A stretch of DNA of 64,000 nucleotides from positions 1 through 64,000 of the forward strand of contig JAHHHY010000003.1 of NCBI GenBank assembly GCA_019359125.1. Direction: 5' to 3'. The stretch is from Pleurocapsa minor GSE-CHR-MK 17-07R. GTDB taxonomy: Bacteria > Chloroflexota > Anaerolineae > Aggregatilineales > Phototrophicaceae. This document shows, piece by piece, positions 25,532-34,555 of this stretch (position 1 is its first letter; the number at the start of each line of letters is the position of its first letter). The notes under the pieces were generated by a model. The model was given only the letters and a program-made list of their open reading frames with translations. It was not told where the DNA came from and searched no databases. The position numbers and the translations under genes are program-made.

Positions 25532-28105
25532 ATGGCCGATTTTACTCCCCATGAAGCGCCTGCTCATGACGCGCTTTCCCTACCCGTGCAGCCACCGGCC
25601 AAGCTGGTCGGGCGCGATGTTACGATTGGCCGCATCTATCAGCAGCTGAAAGATTTGAAGCCGGTGGTGCTGTATGGCGCGCCCGGCATCGGCAAGTCTG
25701 CGCTTGCGGCCACGCTGGCCAGCGCCTATGCCGAGGTGCCCGGCGGCGTGCTGTATCTGCCCACCAAAGGCGACACCCTGAATGACCTGATCGTGCGCAT
25801 CGGGCGCGCGTACAAGATGCCCACCGTGGTCGGCGCGGATAATCCGGCGGACCAGGGCTATGCGGTCGCGGAAAAGCTGGGCCAGGAAAAGCCGCTGGTC
25901 GTGCTGGACGGCATGCTGACGCCACAGGTCGCGACCGACTTCGTGCAGCGCCTGGCGCGCAACGTGCCTGTGCTGATCGTCAATGAACACGAGATGTCTG
26001 GCCCGTGGCAGGCGATTCGCCTGGGCAAGCTGGAGCCGGCGCAGTCTGCCGCGCTGGTCAGGCTGGCCGGAGATATCAAAGATGACGCGCAGGATGAGGA
26101 TATCCGCGCCCTGTGCGAATCGCTGGCGCACACCCCGCTGGCGCTGCATTTCGCGGCGGCCTGGGTGAAAGCCACCAAACAGCCCGTCTCCGAATTCATC
26201 AAGCTGCTGCCCAATGTCCCCAGCCCTGATATTCCCACTTCGCTGCTGGCGCTGACAGCGTCGTTTCGCAGCCTGAGCGGGCCGTCCAGCGCGCTGCAGG
26301 CCCTGCTGCTGATGCTGGGCGCGGGCTTCACCAGCGGCGCATCGGCAGAGCTGATGAGTATGGTGGCCAATGCGCCCCTCGAAAGCGTCGCCAACGCTTT
26401 TAATCTGTTGGCGGCACGCGGCCTGGTCGAGCGCACTTTCCGCGGCGGCGAAGCCTATTATCGCCTGCATGAGGTCACCGTGACTTTCGTGCAGACGTGG
26501 CTGAAAGGCAGTAAAGGGCTGGACGTGTATCAGCCAAAATTCCGCGATGCTGTGCGCGCCTTCACGCGCAAGTATGCCGAGGCCGTGCGGACAGCGCCGG
26601 GACAGGCCGGCAATCAGCAGAAGCTGGCCGCCGAAATGGACAACATCCTGGCCTGTGCGCGCTGGGCCGCCGACAATGGCGACCGCGACACCGCTAACCA
26701 GATCGCGGCCGCACTCGCCAGCGCGGGCGGGTTCGTCAGCGAGCATGGCTATGCCTATGACGTGCGCCTGCTGCGCGGCTTCACCACCACCAGCAGCAGC
26801 GCCTTCCCCGCCCACGAAATGCCGCCCCCGCCCGCGTCGGTGCCGGCCGCATCCGACGATGAGGACGAAGAAGACGAAGACGTCGATGTGCTGGACGAAG
26901 AAGCCTCTGAAGATGAGGACGAAGAAGACGCCGACGAGCAGGACGATGTGCTTCCCCTCGACGAGATGGATCTCGATGACGAGGATATGGACGACGATAT
27001 CGATGAGGAAGAAGACGATGATGTCGTGCTGGACGAAGTGGATGCCGACGACGATGATCCGTCCGCGCCGCCCATGCCCGCCTCGCTGCCCGTCGAGCCT
27101 GCCCGCACGGCCGTCATTCAGGCGCGCCAGTTAGGCGACCGGCGCCAGCAGGGCGAACAGCTCAGCACCGTCGCGCAGACGCTGGCCGCGGAAGGCAAGC
27201 TGAACGAGGCGCTGGCGACCTACACCGAGGCGCTCACAGCCTACGATGCCGTCAATGACACGCCGGGCATCCTGTCCACGCTGCATGCGCTGGCCGAGCT
27301 GGAAATCAAAACGGATAACCTGCAGGCGGCAGTGCTGCATGCTTCACGCGGCATCACGCTGGCCCATGACTATGACAACACCCCCGCCCGCATCCGCTCG
27401 CTGTCGCTGCTGGGCGATGCGCGCCAGGAGCTGGGCGAGTCGGAAGACGCCATCCGCGCCTATGAATCCGCGCTGGAGCTGACGCGCGCGCAGTCGGATG
27501 ACGCGGGCGAGGCCAACCTGCTGCTCAAGCTGGGCTATGCGCAGCTGGACACGGGCGACTCGGCGCATGCCATCCGCACCTGGGACGACGCGCTGGACAA
27601 AGCGCGGGCGCTGGGCCTGCGGTCCCTGGAAGCGCGGGCGCTGGGCGGCATCGGCACAGCCAAAGGCGAAATGGGCCACTGGACCGAAGCCATCAGCTAC
27701 TACAGCTCATCGCTGCATATTGCGCGTGAGGCGGGCGACCGCGATGAAGAGGCGATCGAGCTGGGCAATCTGGCCCATGCCCATGTGCAGGAAAATCAGC
27801 TTGGCAAGGCCGTGCTGCGCTACCGCCAGGCGCTCCATCTGGCCTACGAATCCAGCAACAAAGCCGCCATCATCGGCACCACGGTCGATCTGGCGCGCCT
27901 GTTTGTGGAAGTGCCGACCTATATGAAGCTGGCCGAACTGATTGTGGATTACGCGATCACGCTCGACGCGCACGATGTCGATCTGCGCCGCCTGAAAGAA
28001 CGCATCGAGGACGAAATGGATGCGCTGGGCGACAGCGTGAATTACAAGCCGGTTGGTGGCAGCGCGCAGCAGTACGCCGCGAATGCCTACGCGCTGGACG
28101 GCTAG
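25532..28105 (+). CDS. STAND/NB-ARC-like ATPase with acidic linker and TPRs
   Basis: An 857-residue cytosolic protein. Residues about 22-345 form an NB-ARC/AP-ATPase-type module: Walker A GAPGIGKS (49-56), Walker B-like KPLVVLDG, the helical ALCESLAHTPLALHFAAAW region and a winged-helix-like segment, LAARGLVERTF. A helical spacer leads to an extraordinarily acidic linker (about 437-511) made almost only of Asp/Glu. Then come about seven tetratricopeptide repeats (about 535-820). STAND ATPases are nucleotide-driven signalling switches that oligomerise on ligand binding at the repeats. No effector domain is visible. It stands alone with a terminator and converges on the kinase operon. Confidence 0.85.
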   Translation: MADFTPHEAPAHDALSLPVQPPAKLVGRDVTIGRIYQQLKDLKPVVLYGAPGIGKSALAATLASAYAEVPGGVLYLPTKGDTLNDLIVRIGRAYKMPTVVGADNPADQGYAVAEKLGQEKPLVVLDGMLTPQVATDFVQRLARNVPVLIVNEHEMSGPWQAIRLGKLEPAQSAALVRLAGDIKDDAQDEDIRALCESLAHTPLALHFAAAWVKATKQPVSEFIKLLPNVPSPDIPTSLLALTASFRSLSGPSSALQALLLMLGAGFTSGASAELMSMVANAPLESVANAFNLLAARGLVERTFRGGEAYYRLHEVTVTFVQTWLKGSKGLDVYQPKFRDAVRAFTRKYAEAVRTAPGQAGNQQKLAAEMDNILACARWAADNGDRDTANQIAAALASAGGFVSEHGYAYDVRLLRGFTTTSSSAFPAHEMPPPPASVPAASDDEDEEDEDVDVLDEEASEDEDEEDADEQDDVLPLDEMDLDDEDMDDDIDEEEDDDVVLDEVDADDDDPSAPPMPASLPVEPARTAVIQARQLGDRRQQGEQLSTVAQTLAAEGKLNEALATYTEALTAYDAVNDTPGILSTLHALAELEIKTDNLQAAVLHASRGITLAHDYDNTPARIRSLSLLGDARQELGESEDAIRAYESALELTRAQSDDAGEANLLLKLGYAQLDTGDSAHAIRTWDDALDKARALGLRSLEARALGGIGTAKGEMGHWTEAISYYSSSLHIAREAGDRDEEAIELGNLAHAHVQENQLGKAVLRYRQALHLAYESSNKAAIIGTTVDLARLFVEVPTYMKLAELIVDYAITLDAHDVDLRRLKERIEDEMDALGDSVNYKPVGGSAQQYAANAYALDG

Positions 28106-28123
28106 CAGGAATCAGCACGACCC

Positions 28124-28159
28124 AAAAACCGGCACATAACGATCATGTGCCGGTTTTTT
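28124..28159. terminator. Bidirectional terminator between convergent genes
   Basis: A 14-bp perfect stem (28124-28137 with 28145-28158) and a 7-base loop. T runs are present on both strands. It serves the STAND ATPase gene on the plus strand and the kinase operon on the minus strand, seven bases from the kinase stop. Confidence 0.92.
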
Positions 28160-28165
28160 ATGCCT

Positions 28166-29281
28166 TTATTTCCCCAACTGTGGCAGCGTGAAACTGAAGC
28201 TGCTGCCTTCGCCCGGCTCCCCGCTGATGAACAATTCTCCGCCCATCAGCAGCAGCACCCGTTTGGCGATGAACATACGCAGGCCGGCGGCTGGCTGCTT
28301 GCTCACCAGCGGCTGATGCATCGCCCGCCAGAACGGCGTGCCAATCTGGTCCAGGTCAGACTCGCTCAGGCCAATGCCCGAATCCGTCACCGTGAACAGC
28401 GTCTGGTCGCCCAGCGTGTCCGCGCTCATGCGGATTGTGCCGCCGTTGGGCGTGTAGCGAATCGCGTTGTCCAGCATGTCGCACAGCACGGTATAGGCGC
28501 GCTCTCCGTCGGCGGTCATCTGCGGCAAGTCATCATCGGCCAGGATAATCACCTGATGGTCAGCGGCAGCGGCACGGGGAAGCAGCTCTTTGCGCGCCTG
28601 CTTCAGCAGGTCTTTCGGCTGAAAATTAAACGGCTTGAGCGCAAACAGGCCGCGCCGCATGTCATGAAGCTGCTCGAAGCTGTCCACCATGCGCAGCGCC
28701 GTCTCAGCATACGGCCGCAGCGTATCGTTGACCTCGCTCTGTTCGCGCAGGGCGGTCAGCACCGGCTTCATCAGCATCGGCATCCGCTGAAGCAGCGCAT
28801 CAGCATTCAGCATGCCGTTGGCCGTTTTCAGCCCGGTGGAGCGCGCAGGCAGCTTGCTGGTATTCGACGACGCAGGCTTGTCTTCAGCAGGCGACACAGC
28901 AGGGGCCAGTGCGCCGGTATCGATCTGCGCGCGCGAGGCCAGAATCTGGGCAAACACGGTGTCAAAATCCATGCTGTCCGGGTCATCGGCGGCCGGCTTC
29001 TGGGCGGTCGGCGCAGACTTTTGCCCCGGGCCGGCCATATCGTCAAACAGGCTCTGGATGACATCCCCGCTGACCGGCTTGTTGTCGCCAGAGCGATTGA
29101 CCTCAGACATCGCCATGGCCTCAGCCTCGACCCAGCGCGTGTACAGAAAGGCGTTTTCCTCTTCCAGCTTGTTCAGCAGCGCGATCACCTCACCCAGCTT
29201 TTTGGCTGTCATCGGTGGCGCTTTCACCTGCAAGGTACTCAGGGTCTGTTTGGCCTGATCGACCTGAATGGCTTCGCTCAT
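28166..29281 (-). CDS. HATPase-domain protein lacking a phosphoacceptor histidine
   Basis: A 371-residue soluble protein. Residues about 255-368 are a GHKL/histidine-kinase ATPase domain: N box VLCDMLDNAIRYTPNGG, G1 box DSGIGL, and an altered G2 region around PAAGLRMFIAKRVL. No H box (HE/DLRTP) is present; the middle is Ala/Pro/Asp-rich linker, with a helix pair about 165-230 where the dimerisation domain would be. It may bind or sense nucleotide, or act on the two neighbouring kinases rather than autophosphorylate. Eleven bases separate it from the gene upstream, and it is the last gene of a four-gene operon. Confidence 0.75.
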   Translation of the reverse strand: MSEAIQVDQAKQTLSTLQVKAPPMTAKKLGEVIALLNKLEEENAFLYTRWVEAEAMAMSEVNRSGDNKPVSGDVIQSLFDDMAGPGQKSAPTAQKPAADDPDSMDFDTVFAQILASRAQIDTGALAPAVSPAEDKPASSNTSKLPARSTGLKTANGMLNADALLQRMPMLMKPVLTALREQSEVNDTLRPYAETALRMVDSFEQLHDMRRGLFALKPFNFQPKDLLKQARKELLPRAAAADHQVIILADDDLPQMTADGERAYTVLCDMLDNAIRYTPNGGTIRMSADTLGDQTLFTVTDSGIGLSESDLDQIGTPFWRAMHQPLVSKQPAAGLRMFIAKRVLLLMGGELFISGEPGEGSSFSFTLPQLGK

Positions 29282-29292
29282 CGTGTCCTCAA

Positions 29293-30207
29293 TCAGCCCG
29301 CTGCCGCGCCGGGGTCCATCCCCGGAATGCGCATGGTGGCCGTCGTCCCCTTGCCCGCTTCACTGCTGATCGTCACCGTGCCGCCCAGCAGCTTCGCCAG
29401 GCCCATCGCCACCGGCACGCCCAGGCCGCTGCCCTTGTACGAGCGCACCAGCTCATTCTCGGACCGGAAATAGACGGTGCCCAGCTTTTCCATATCTTCC
29501 GGCGTGATGCCGATGCCGTTATCGGTCACCGTGACCACCAGCGTATTGCCATCGGTGGTGGCCTTTACCGTGACTTCGCCGCCCTCTTTTTCATGATAGC
29601 GCAGGGCATTTTCCACCAGCTTGTTCAGCGCGCGGGCCAGCAGGTCGCTGTCCAGATTCAGCAGCGGCAGCCCCTGCGGGATGTCAAACACCAGCTTGCG
29701 CCCCAGTTGGTCGGCGGTCGGCTGCATCGCCTTTTCGGTCACCAGCGCGACATTTTTGAACATGTCCATCTTGGCGGTCATCTTCATGGTGCCGCCGCGA
29801 ATCTTGTTCATGTCGGCCACGTCCTGCATCAGCGCCTCCAGGCGCTTGGCATTGGCGCGCACGGTGTCCATGAACTGCTTTTGCATGTCGTTCAGGCCGC
29901 CCATGCCGATCATCATGTCGGTGTAGCCGCGGATGCTCGTCATCGGTGTGCGCAGCTCGTGGATCGCGTGGCCGAAAAACAGCGCCTGGTCACGTTGAAA
30001 CGCCTCGATGTCGGCACCGCCCGCCGCCGCGGCAGCCTTCTTCTCCGCCTCGGCCAGCGCGGCAGACGATTCTGCTTTGGCCGCGCTGATCGCCGCCTGA
30101 ATCGCCTCAATCTGCCCGGGCAGGCGAATCGGGATAATCGCTCCGGTTTTCGCGGCGTTCAGCAGGGCGTCTACCAACTGCGCTGCTTCGTCCAGTGATT
30201 TGCTCAT
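29293..30207 (-). CDS. Soluble sensor histidine kinase
   Basis: A 304-residue cytosolic kinase with no membrane helix. The N-terminal 70 residues are Ala-rich and helical (about 35-62, coiled-coil-like). The dimerisation domain has H box GHAIHELRTPMTSIRG (phosphoacceptor H83). The ATPase domain follows with N box LNKLVENALRYHEKEGG, G1 DNGIGI and G2 GSGLGV. Its start overlaps the stop of the upstream kinase by four bases (ATGA), so translation is coupled. No input domain other than the helical N-terminus is present, and no response regulator lies in the operon. Confidence 0.85.
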   Translation of the reverse strand: MSKSLDEAAQLVDALLNAAKTGAIIPIRLPGQIEAIQAAISAAKAESSAALAEAEKKAAAAAGGADIEAFQRDQALFFGHAIHELRTPMTSIRGYTDMMIGMGGLNDMQKQFMDTVRANAKRLEALMQDVADMNKIRGGTMKMTAKMDMFKNVALVTEKAMQPTADQLGRKLVFDIPQGLPLLNLDSDLLARALNKLVENALRYHEKEGGEVTVKATTDGNTLVVTVTDNGIGITPEDMEKLGTVYFRSENELVRSYKGSGLGVPVAMGLAKLLGGTVTISSEAGKGTTATMRIPGMDPGAAAG

Positions 30208-32057
30208 CTTGCTTCTCCGTCGTCGACTGGCACGCTAAAGGAAAAACGGCTACCCCTGCCGGGCTGGCTCTCGATCCTGATTTCGCTGCCCATCTGCTCC
30301 ACCAGGCTGCGCGTGATGGCAAAGCCCAGGCCAGAGCCGGGCTGGGAGCGCGTGAACTCATCCTCGGCACGCCAGAACTTTGTGCCCAGGTTACGAATCT
30401 GTTCCGCCGTCAGGCCGATGCCGGTATCGGTGATGCTGAACTCGATGCGGCCGGCAAACACCGGGTCGCGGCGCACGGCAAAGGTGATCGTGCCGCCATC
30501 CGGCGTGTACTTATAGGCATTGCTGGTCAGGTTGGTCAGCACTTGCAGCAGGCGATAGTAATCGGCCCGCATATACGGCAGGCCTTCCTCGATATCTTCC
30601 TGCCACAGATGCTGGCGCGCGCTCATCTGCGTCTGGATGGCGTCGCGGATGCCTTGCGCGATGCTCTCGACATCGACCGAATTTTCATCCATGAAGAACT
30701 GTCCGGCCTCGATGCGACTGATATCCGCCAGGTCGCTGACCAGCTTCTCCATCCGGCGCACGGTGTCACGAATCCGATTCACATACGTCACCTGATAATC
30801 GATCAGGTTGTCATCCATCAGCAGCAGGTCGGCATAACCCAGGATGCTGGTCATCGGCACTTTCAGGTCATGCGCCACCACGCCCACAAATTCGCTCTTG
30901 GCCTGGTCGGCGGCCTGCACCGCCGCATACAGGCGGCTGTTTTCGATTGCGCTGGCGGCGCGGGCCAGCACACGCTCCACGATATCCTGCTGGCTCTCGG
31001 TGAAACGCCCTGCATGGCGCAGCACAACGGCACCGATCACATTGCCTTCGTGCACAATCGGCACCACCATCACGCTTCTGTTATCGTTCAGCACCGTTTC
31101 CTGGCGCTCTATAGCCTCATTGACCTGCGGGAAGGTCCGGTCCAGCAGCAGCGGCTGGGTGTCATGCTTGGGTAAGCCAAAGTGATACGCAGCGGGCATA
31201 CGCCCATCGTTCAGCAGGCCCAGGTGGCCGATCTCGGCGCCAGACATGCGGCAGGCAAATTCCAGCGTCAGCTCAATCGCCTTCACCGGGTCAAGCGTCT
31301 CGGCAAGCTGGCGGTCGATGCCGCGCAGTTTGGTCAGCAAGTCCACTTTGGCCGCCAATTCCTGATCGGTAGCGGCAAACAGGCGCGCATTTTCGATGGC
31401 GATGGCCGCCTGCGACGCAAATGCCTTGAGCGATTCCACCGTGGTTTCCTCGCCAAAGCTGGCGATATTGCGGGTATCGGCATAAATCACGCCGATATTC
31501 TGGCCGCGCATCGCCAGCGGCACCGCGACAATCGTGCGCAGCTGCTGGTTGACGATGCTGGCCTGCATATTGAAGCGTGGGTCTTCGGCCGCGTTGGTGG
31601 TCAGCACCGACTCGCCGGTCTCCATCACGCGGTTGACGACACCGCGGCTGTATTTGAACTGGTCGCTGCCCAGCGTCTGCTGGTCAAAGTTACGCGCTGC
31701 ATGTACCGTCAGCCCGCCATCATCGTCGCGCAGCATCAGGAAGCCGCGGTCCGCGCTGGTCAGCGTAATCACCGAGTCCATCACCGTATCCAGCACGTGC
31801 TGCAAATCCAGCGATTCGCCCACCGCACGGGTGACCGTGTACAGCAGGGTGGTCTGCGCCTGCGCTTTCATGACGGTGCGCTCGGCTTCCAGCTTTTCCA
31901 GCAGGCCGCTCATGCGATCAAGCTGCTTGCTCAGATAGGCCGTATCGACCCGCCCGCTGCTGATCTGCGTCTTGAGCAGGGTCAGCGCCTGGCGCATATT
32001 GATGATTTCGAAATCACTGGCGCGTGACACGGAAACGGGCTGCTGGCCGTCGGTCAT
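30204..32057 (-). CDS. GAF-GAF histidine kinase
   Basis: A 617-residue cytosolic sensor kinase. A helical/coiled-coil start (about 35-70) is followed by GAF domain 1 (about 85-225), GAF domain 2 (about 245-375), a dimerisation domain with H box VGVVAHDLKVPMTSI (H396) and a complete ATPase domain (N box LTNLTSNAYKYTPDGG, G1 DTGIGL, G2 GSGLGF). GAF domains bind cyclic nucleotides, tetrapyrroles or other small ligands; ligand residues were not identified. It overlaps nth upstream and the next kinase downstream by four bases each. The cognate receiver is not in this operon. Confidence 0.88.
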   Translation of the reverse strand: MTDGQQPVSVSRASDFEIINMRQALTLLKTQISSGRVDTAYLSKQLDRMSGLLEKLEAERTVMKAQAQTTLLYTVTRAVGESLDLQHVLDTVMDSVITLTSADRGFLMLRDDDGGLTVHAARNFDQQTLGSDQFKYSRGVVNRVMETGESVLTTNAAEDPRFNMQASIVNQQLRTIVAVPLAMRGQNIGVIYADTRNIASFGEETTVESLKAFASQAAIAIENARLFAATDQELAAKVDLLTKLRGIDRQLAETLDPVKAIELTLEFACRMSGAEIGHLGLLNDGRMPAAYHFGLPKHDTQPLLLDRTFPQVNEAIERQETVLNDNRSVMVVPIVHEGNVIGAVVLRHAGRFTESQQDIVERVLARAASAIENSRLYAAVQAADQAKSEFVGVVAHDLKVPMTSILGYADLLLMDDNLIDYQVTYVNRIRDTVRRMEKLVSDLADISRIEAGQFFMDENSVDVESIAQGIRDAIQTQMSARQHLWQEDIEEGLPYMRADYYRLLQVLTNLTSNAYKYTPDGGTITFAVRRDPVFAGRIEFSITDTGIGLTAEQIRNLGTKFWRAEDEFTRSQPGSGLGFAITRSLVEQMGSEIRIESQPGRGSRFSFSVPVDDGEAR

Positions 32058-32770
32058 GAGGTCTGTTTTCCCTGTGAGGCCTGATAATAATCACAGTGGG
32101 CAGTCAGCGGGCAGCGACTGCATTCGGGCCCACGCGCATGGCAAACTTTGCGCCCGTGCCAGATCAGATTGAGATGAAACGCATAATAGTCGTCTGGCCG
32201 CACGATGGCTTCCATCACCGGATGCGCCTTGTCCGCCGTGATTTTATCGGGCAGGAAGCCGATGCGCATGCCCAGCCGATGCACGTGCGTATCCACCGGA
32301 AAGGCCTCGCGGTTGAAGGCGAAACACAGCACGATCGCGGCCGTCTTCGGCCCCACCCCATCAAACTGCGTCAGCCATGCTTTGGCCTCGTCAATCGGGA
32401 TGTCGTTCAAAAAGTCGATGTTCAATTCGCCGCGTTCGGCAAAAATGGCGCGCAGCACGCCCTGGATGCGCGGCGCTTTCTGGTTGGCCAGCCCGGCCGG
32501 CTTGATCGCGTTGACCACTTCATCCACCGGCGCGGTCATCACGCTTTCCCAGTCGGGGAAGCGCGCCTTCAGGCCGGCAAAGGCGCGGTCACGGTTGGCA
32601 TCGTTGGTGCTCTGGCTGAGGATGCAATCGACCAGCTCATCCAGCGGGGGCAGCGCACGCCGCCAGGTCGGATAGCCATAGGTCTCGTACAGCGCGGCCG
32701 AAACCGGCGGATACTTGGCAGCGCGGCGCGCAAAGTCGGGCATCGTGGTGGGATCGAAGTTCTGCGTCAT
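32054..32770 (-). CDS. nth: Endonuclease III-like DNA glycosylase
   Basis: A 238-residue base-excision-repair glycosylase/AP lyase. The helix-hairpin-helix FDGVGPKTAAIVL carries the catalytic lysine. Downstream is the catalytic aspartate in FPVDTHVHRL. The C-terminus has the iron-sulfur cluster loop CHARGPECSRCPLTAHC, i.e. C-x6-C-x2-C-x5-C. It removes oxidised pyrimidines, and all key residues are present. ATG 32770 starts the protein (an in-frame upstream codon at 32794 is weaker). Its stop overlaps the start of the GAF kinase by four bases, so a repair enzyme leads an operon of three kinases. Confidence 0.88.
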   Translation of the reverse strand: MTQNFDPTTMPDFARRAAKYPPVSAALYETYGYPTWRRALPPLDELVDCILSQSTNDANRDRAFAGLKARFPDWESVMTAPVDEVVNAIKPAGLANQKAPRIQGVLRAIFAERGELNIDFLNDIPIDEAKAWLTQFDGVGPKTAAIVLCFAFNREAFPVDTHVHRLGMRIGFLPDKITADKAHPVMEAIVRPDDYYAFHLNLIWHGRKVCHARGPECSRCPLTAHCDYYQASQGKQTS

Positions 32771-32855
32771 GAATCTCTTGCTGCCTCGCGGCACTTAAAC
32801 TTTCAGAAAGAATACCCTTAATTTGTCGTTTCCACGTGTATACATTTGGCCGGCT

Positions 32856-33914
32856 TCAATCCAGCACCCCGACGTAATCGGCCTGCGCCACCTGTGACAG
32901 CGTGCCATCCTTGGCATCCAGCAGCCAGGTGCCCTGCGTGTTCACGTTCACCAGCAGCACGCCGTTCCCATCAGACGTCCATGCGACCGGACGCAGCGGC
33001 TCCAGAAACACGTCACCCAGCGGACGAGCCTGCTCCGCCGGAATATCGACCAGCACAAACTGCGTCTCGCGCCCGCCCGATTCCGTCCGCCGCCCCAGCA
33101 CATACACCGCCTGCTGGGCCGTCGGCGAGACCAGCACATCCCCGCCCAGCGTGAAGCTTTCCGGTTGCGGCGCGCTGATCAGATGCGATACTTCCGTGCG
33201 CAGGTGCACCGTGCGCACATCAAACCCGCCTGACCCCAGCACCAGCCGCACCAGCTGGTCATCGAAGATATCCGCGCCGCAGAAGCAGCCAGCCTCGCCC
33301 GGCAGCGAGGTCGCCGCGCCAGTGGCGATATCCAGCGCAAACAGCGCCGCGAACTGGCGATACGGCGCGATCAGCCCAATCGCGTCCGGCTGATAATCCA
33401 TATACACACGCTTGTTGTCGGCGCTGAACGTGAGCGGATAGGCGCGGATGCCATCACGCGGGCCGTCGCGGAAAATCAGCCCGCGATTGGCCCCGTCACT
33501 GCGCGACGCCCATGTCTCGGTCACCAGCGCGTTCGACGGGCCGGACGTGTGCGTCCAGGCGATCCACGTGCCATCTTCAGACGCGGCCCAGTCGATACGC
33601 GTGTCGCCCGGCCGCATCTGCATGAACGGATGCGCTTCAGGTTGCTCGTCTGGCGTGGCGCGCATCACCAGGCCGGTCTCGCGGTCAAAATACAGCACGG
33701 CATCACCGGCCGTCGCAAAGCCCGTGCCCGCCGCGTCAGCAGTGTCGCGCACACCCGTCAGCACGTTCTCGAAAATGAGCTGTCCCGCATTGGCCGACTG
33801 AGTGCGCTCAAAAAAGACCTGAATGGTGCCGGCAGTCTGCGCCAATACGCCGCCCGTCAGCAGCAGGCCAGCGGCCAGCAGCAGCGGCATCAGGCCATAT
33901 TTTCCGCGTATCAT
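32856..33914 (-). CDS. Secreted beta-propeller-like protein, unknown function
   Basis: A 352-residue exported protein. The signal peptide is about 1-27 (ending VLAQ). The body is made of WD/TolB-like strands: WAASEDGTWIAWTHTSG, LTFSADNKRVYMDYQPD and VAWTSDGNGVLLVNV. No catalytic motif is visible and a CxC pair (GCFCG) occurs mid-protein. It resembles the secreted protein at 60644 in architecture but not in detailed sequence. ATG 33914 begins the signal peptide; five residues more are possible from 33929. It lies upstream of nth with 85 bases between them. Confidence 0.7.
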   Translation of the reverse strand: MIRGKYGLMPLLLAAGLLLTGGVLAQTAGTIQVFFERTQSANAGQLIFENVLTGVRDTADAAGTGFATAGDAVLYFDRETGLVMRATPDEQPEAHPFMQMRPGDTRIDWAASEDGTWIAWTHTSGPSNALVTETWASRSDGANRGLIFRDGPRDGIRAYPLTFSADNKRVYMDYQPDAIGLIAPYRQFAALFALDIATGAATSLPGEAGCFCGADIFDDQLVRLVLGSGGFDVRTVHLRTEVSHLISAPQPESFTLGGDVLVSPTAQQAVYVLGRRTESGGRETQFVLVDIPAEQARPLGDVFLEPLRPVAWTSDGNGVLLVNVNTQGTWLLDAKDGTLSQVAQADYVGVLD

Positions 33915-34067
33915 CACAAGTCTGTCCATTTATGCTTTATCTTGCCAAGCAAGGGCGGCCATCAGTCAGACAACCGCCACGAAGTCCCAGTATACCCCGC
34001 CTCATGCATCTGCGGAACAGGTTACGCCGTATACTGGGCGCAGGCGGATTCACTCAAGGGGCAGCAA

Positions 34068-34481
34068 ATGGTCACAGTCGAACGCATCAGTATTGGCTCG
34101 GCGGCGCGGGTGCTGGCATTGGTCTATGCGCTGTTATGGGCGATTCTGGGGCTGATGGTTCTGCTGCTGCAATCGGCCTTTATTTCGCTGATCCTCGGCT
34201 CGATGGAGCTGTCAGAGCAAACCAGCTACAGCGGCGGATCCCTGGGCGGCGGTGCGGTCTTTGGCGCATTTTCGCTGGTCTCGCTGGTGTGCGGATACCT
34301 TGTCAGCATCGTCGCGGCAGGGCTGGCCGGGGCCGTCAGCGGCATCATCATCGCGCTGTGCTATAACTGGACGGCACGGCTGGTGGGCGGCGTGGAGCTG
34401 CGCATCAGCACGACCGGCTTCACGCTGGGCGCTGCCGCGCAAAGCACACGGTCGCTGGAAGATGAACTGCTGGGCGGATGA
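34068..34481 (+). CDS. Small membrane protein of unknown function
   Basis: A 137-residue protein with two or three membrane helices: about 10-42 (ARVLALVYALLWAILGLMVLL) and a second hydrophobic region about 65-100. A Gly/Ser-rich loop lies between them. The soluble tail (about 108-137) ends with charged residues. The frame is open far upstream, but ATG 34068 has AAGGGG seven bases before it and starts at the natural boundary. No family was recognised with confidence. It is divergent from the propeller gene and 75 bases upstream of elp3. Confidence 0.65.
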   Translation: MVTVERISIGSAARVLALVYALLWAILGLMVLLLQSAFISLILGSMELSEQTSYSGGSLGGGAVFGAFSLVSLVCGYLVSIVAAGLAGAVSGIIIALCYNWTARLVGGVELRISTTGFTLGAAAQSTRSLEDELLGG

Positions 34482-34555
34482 CACTCGCCCTGCGCCTGTG
34501 CCGTCATGCGCAGTACAATGCCTGTCTATCTGTCGGCTAGTTTTGCACAGGCTGT

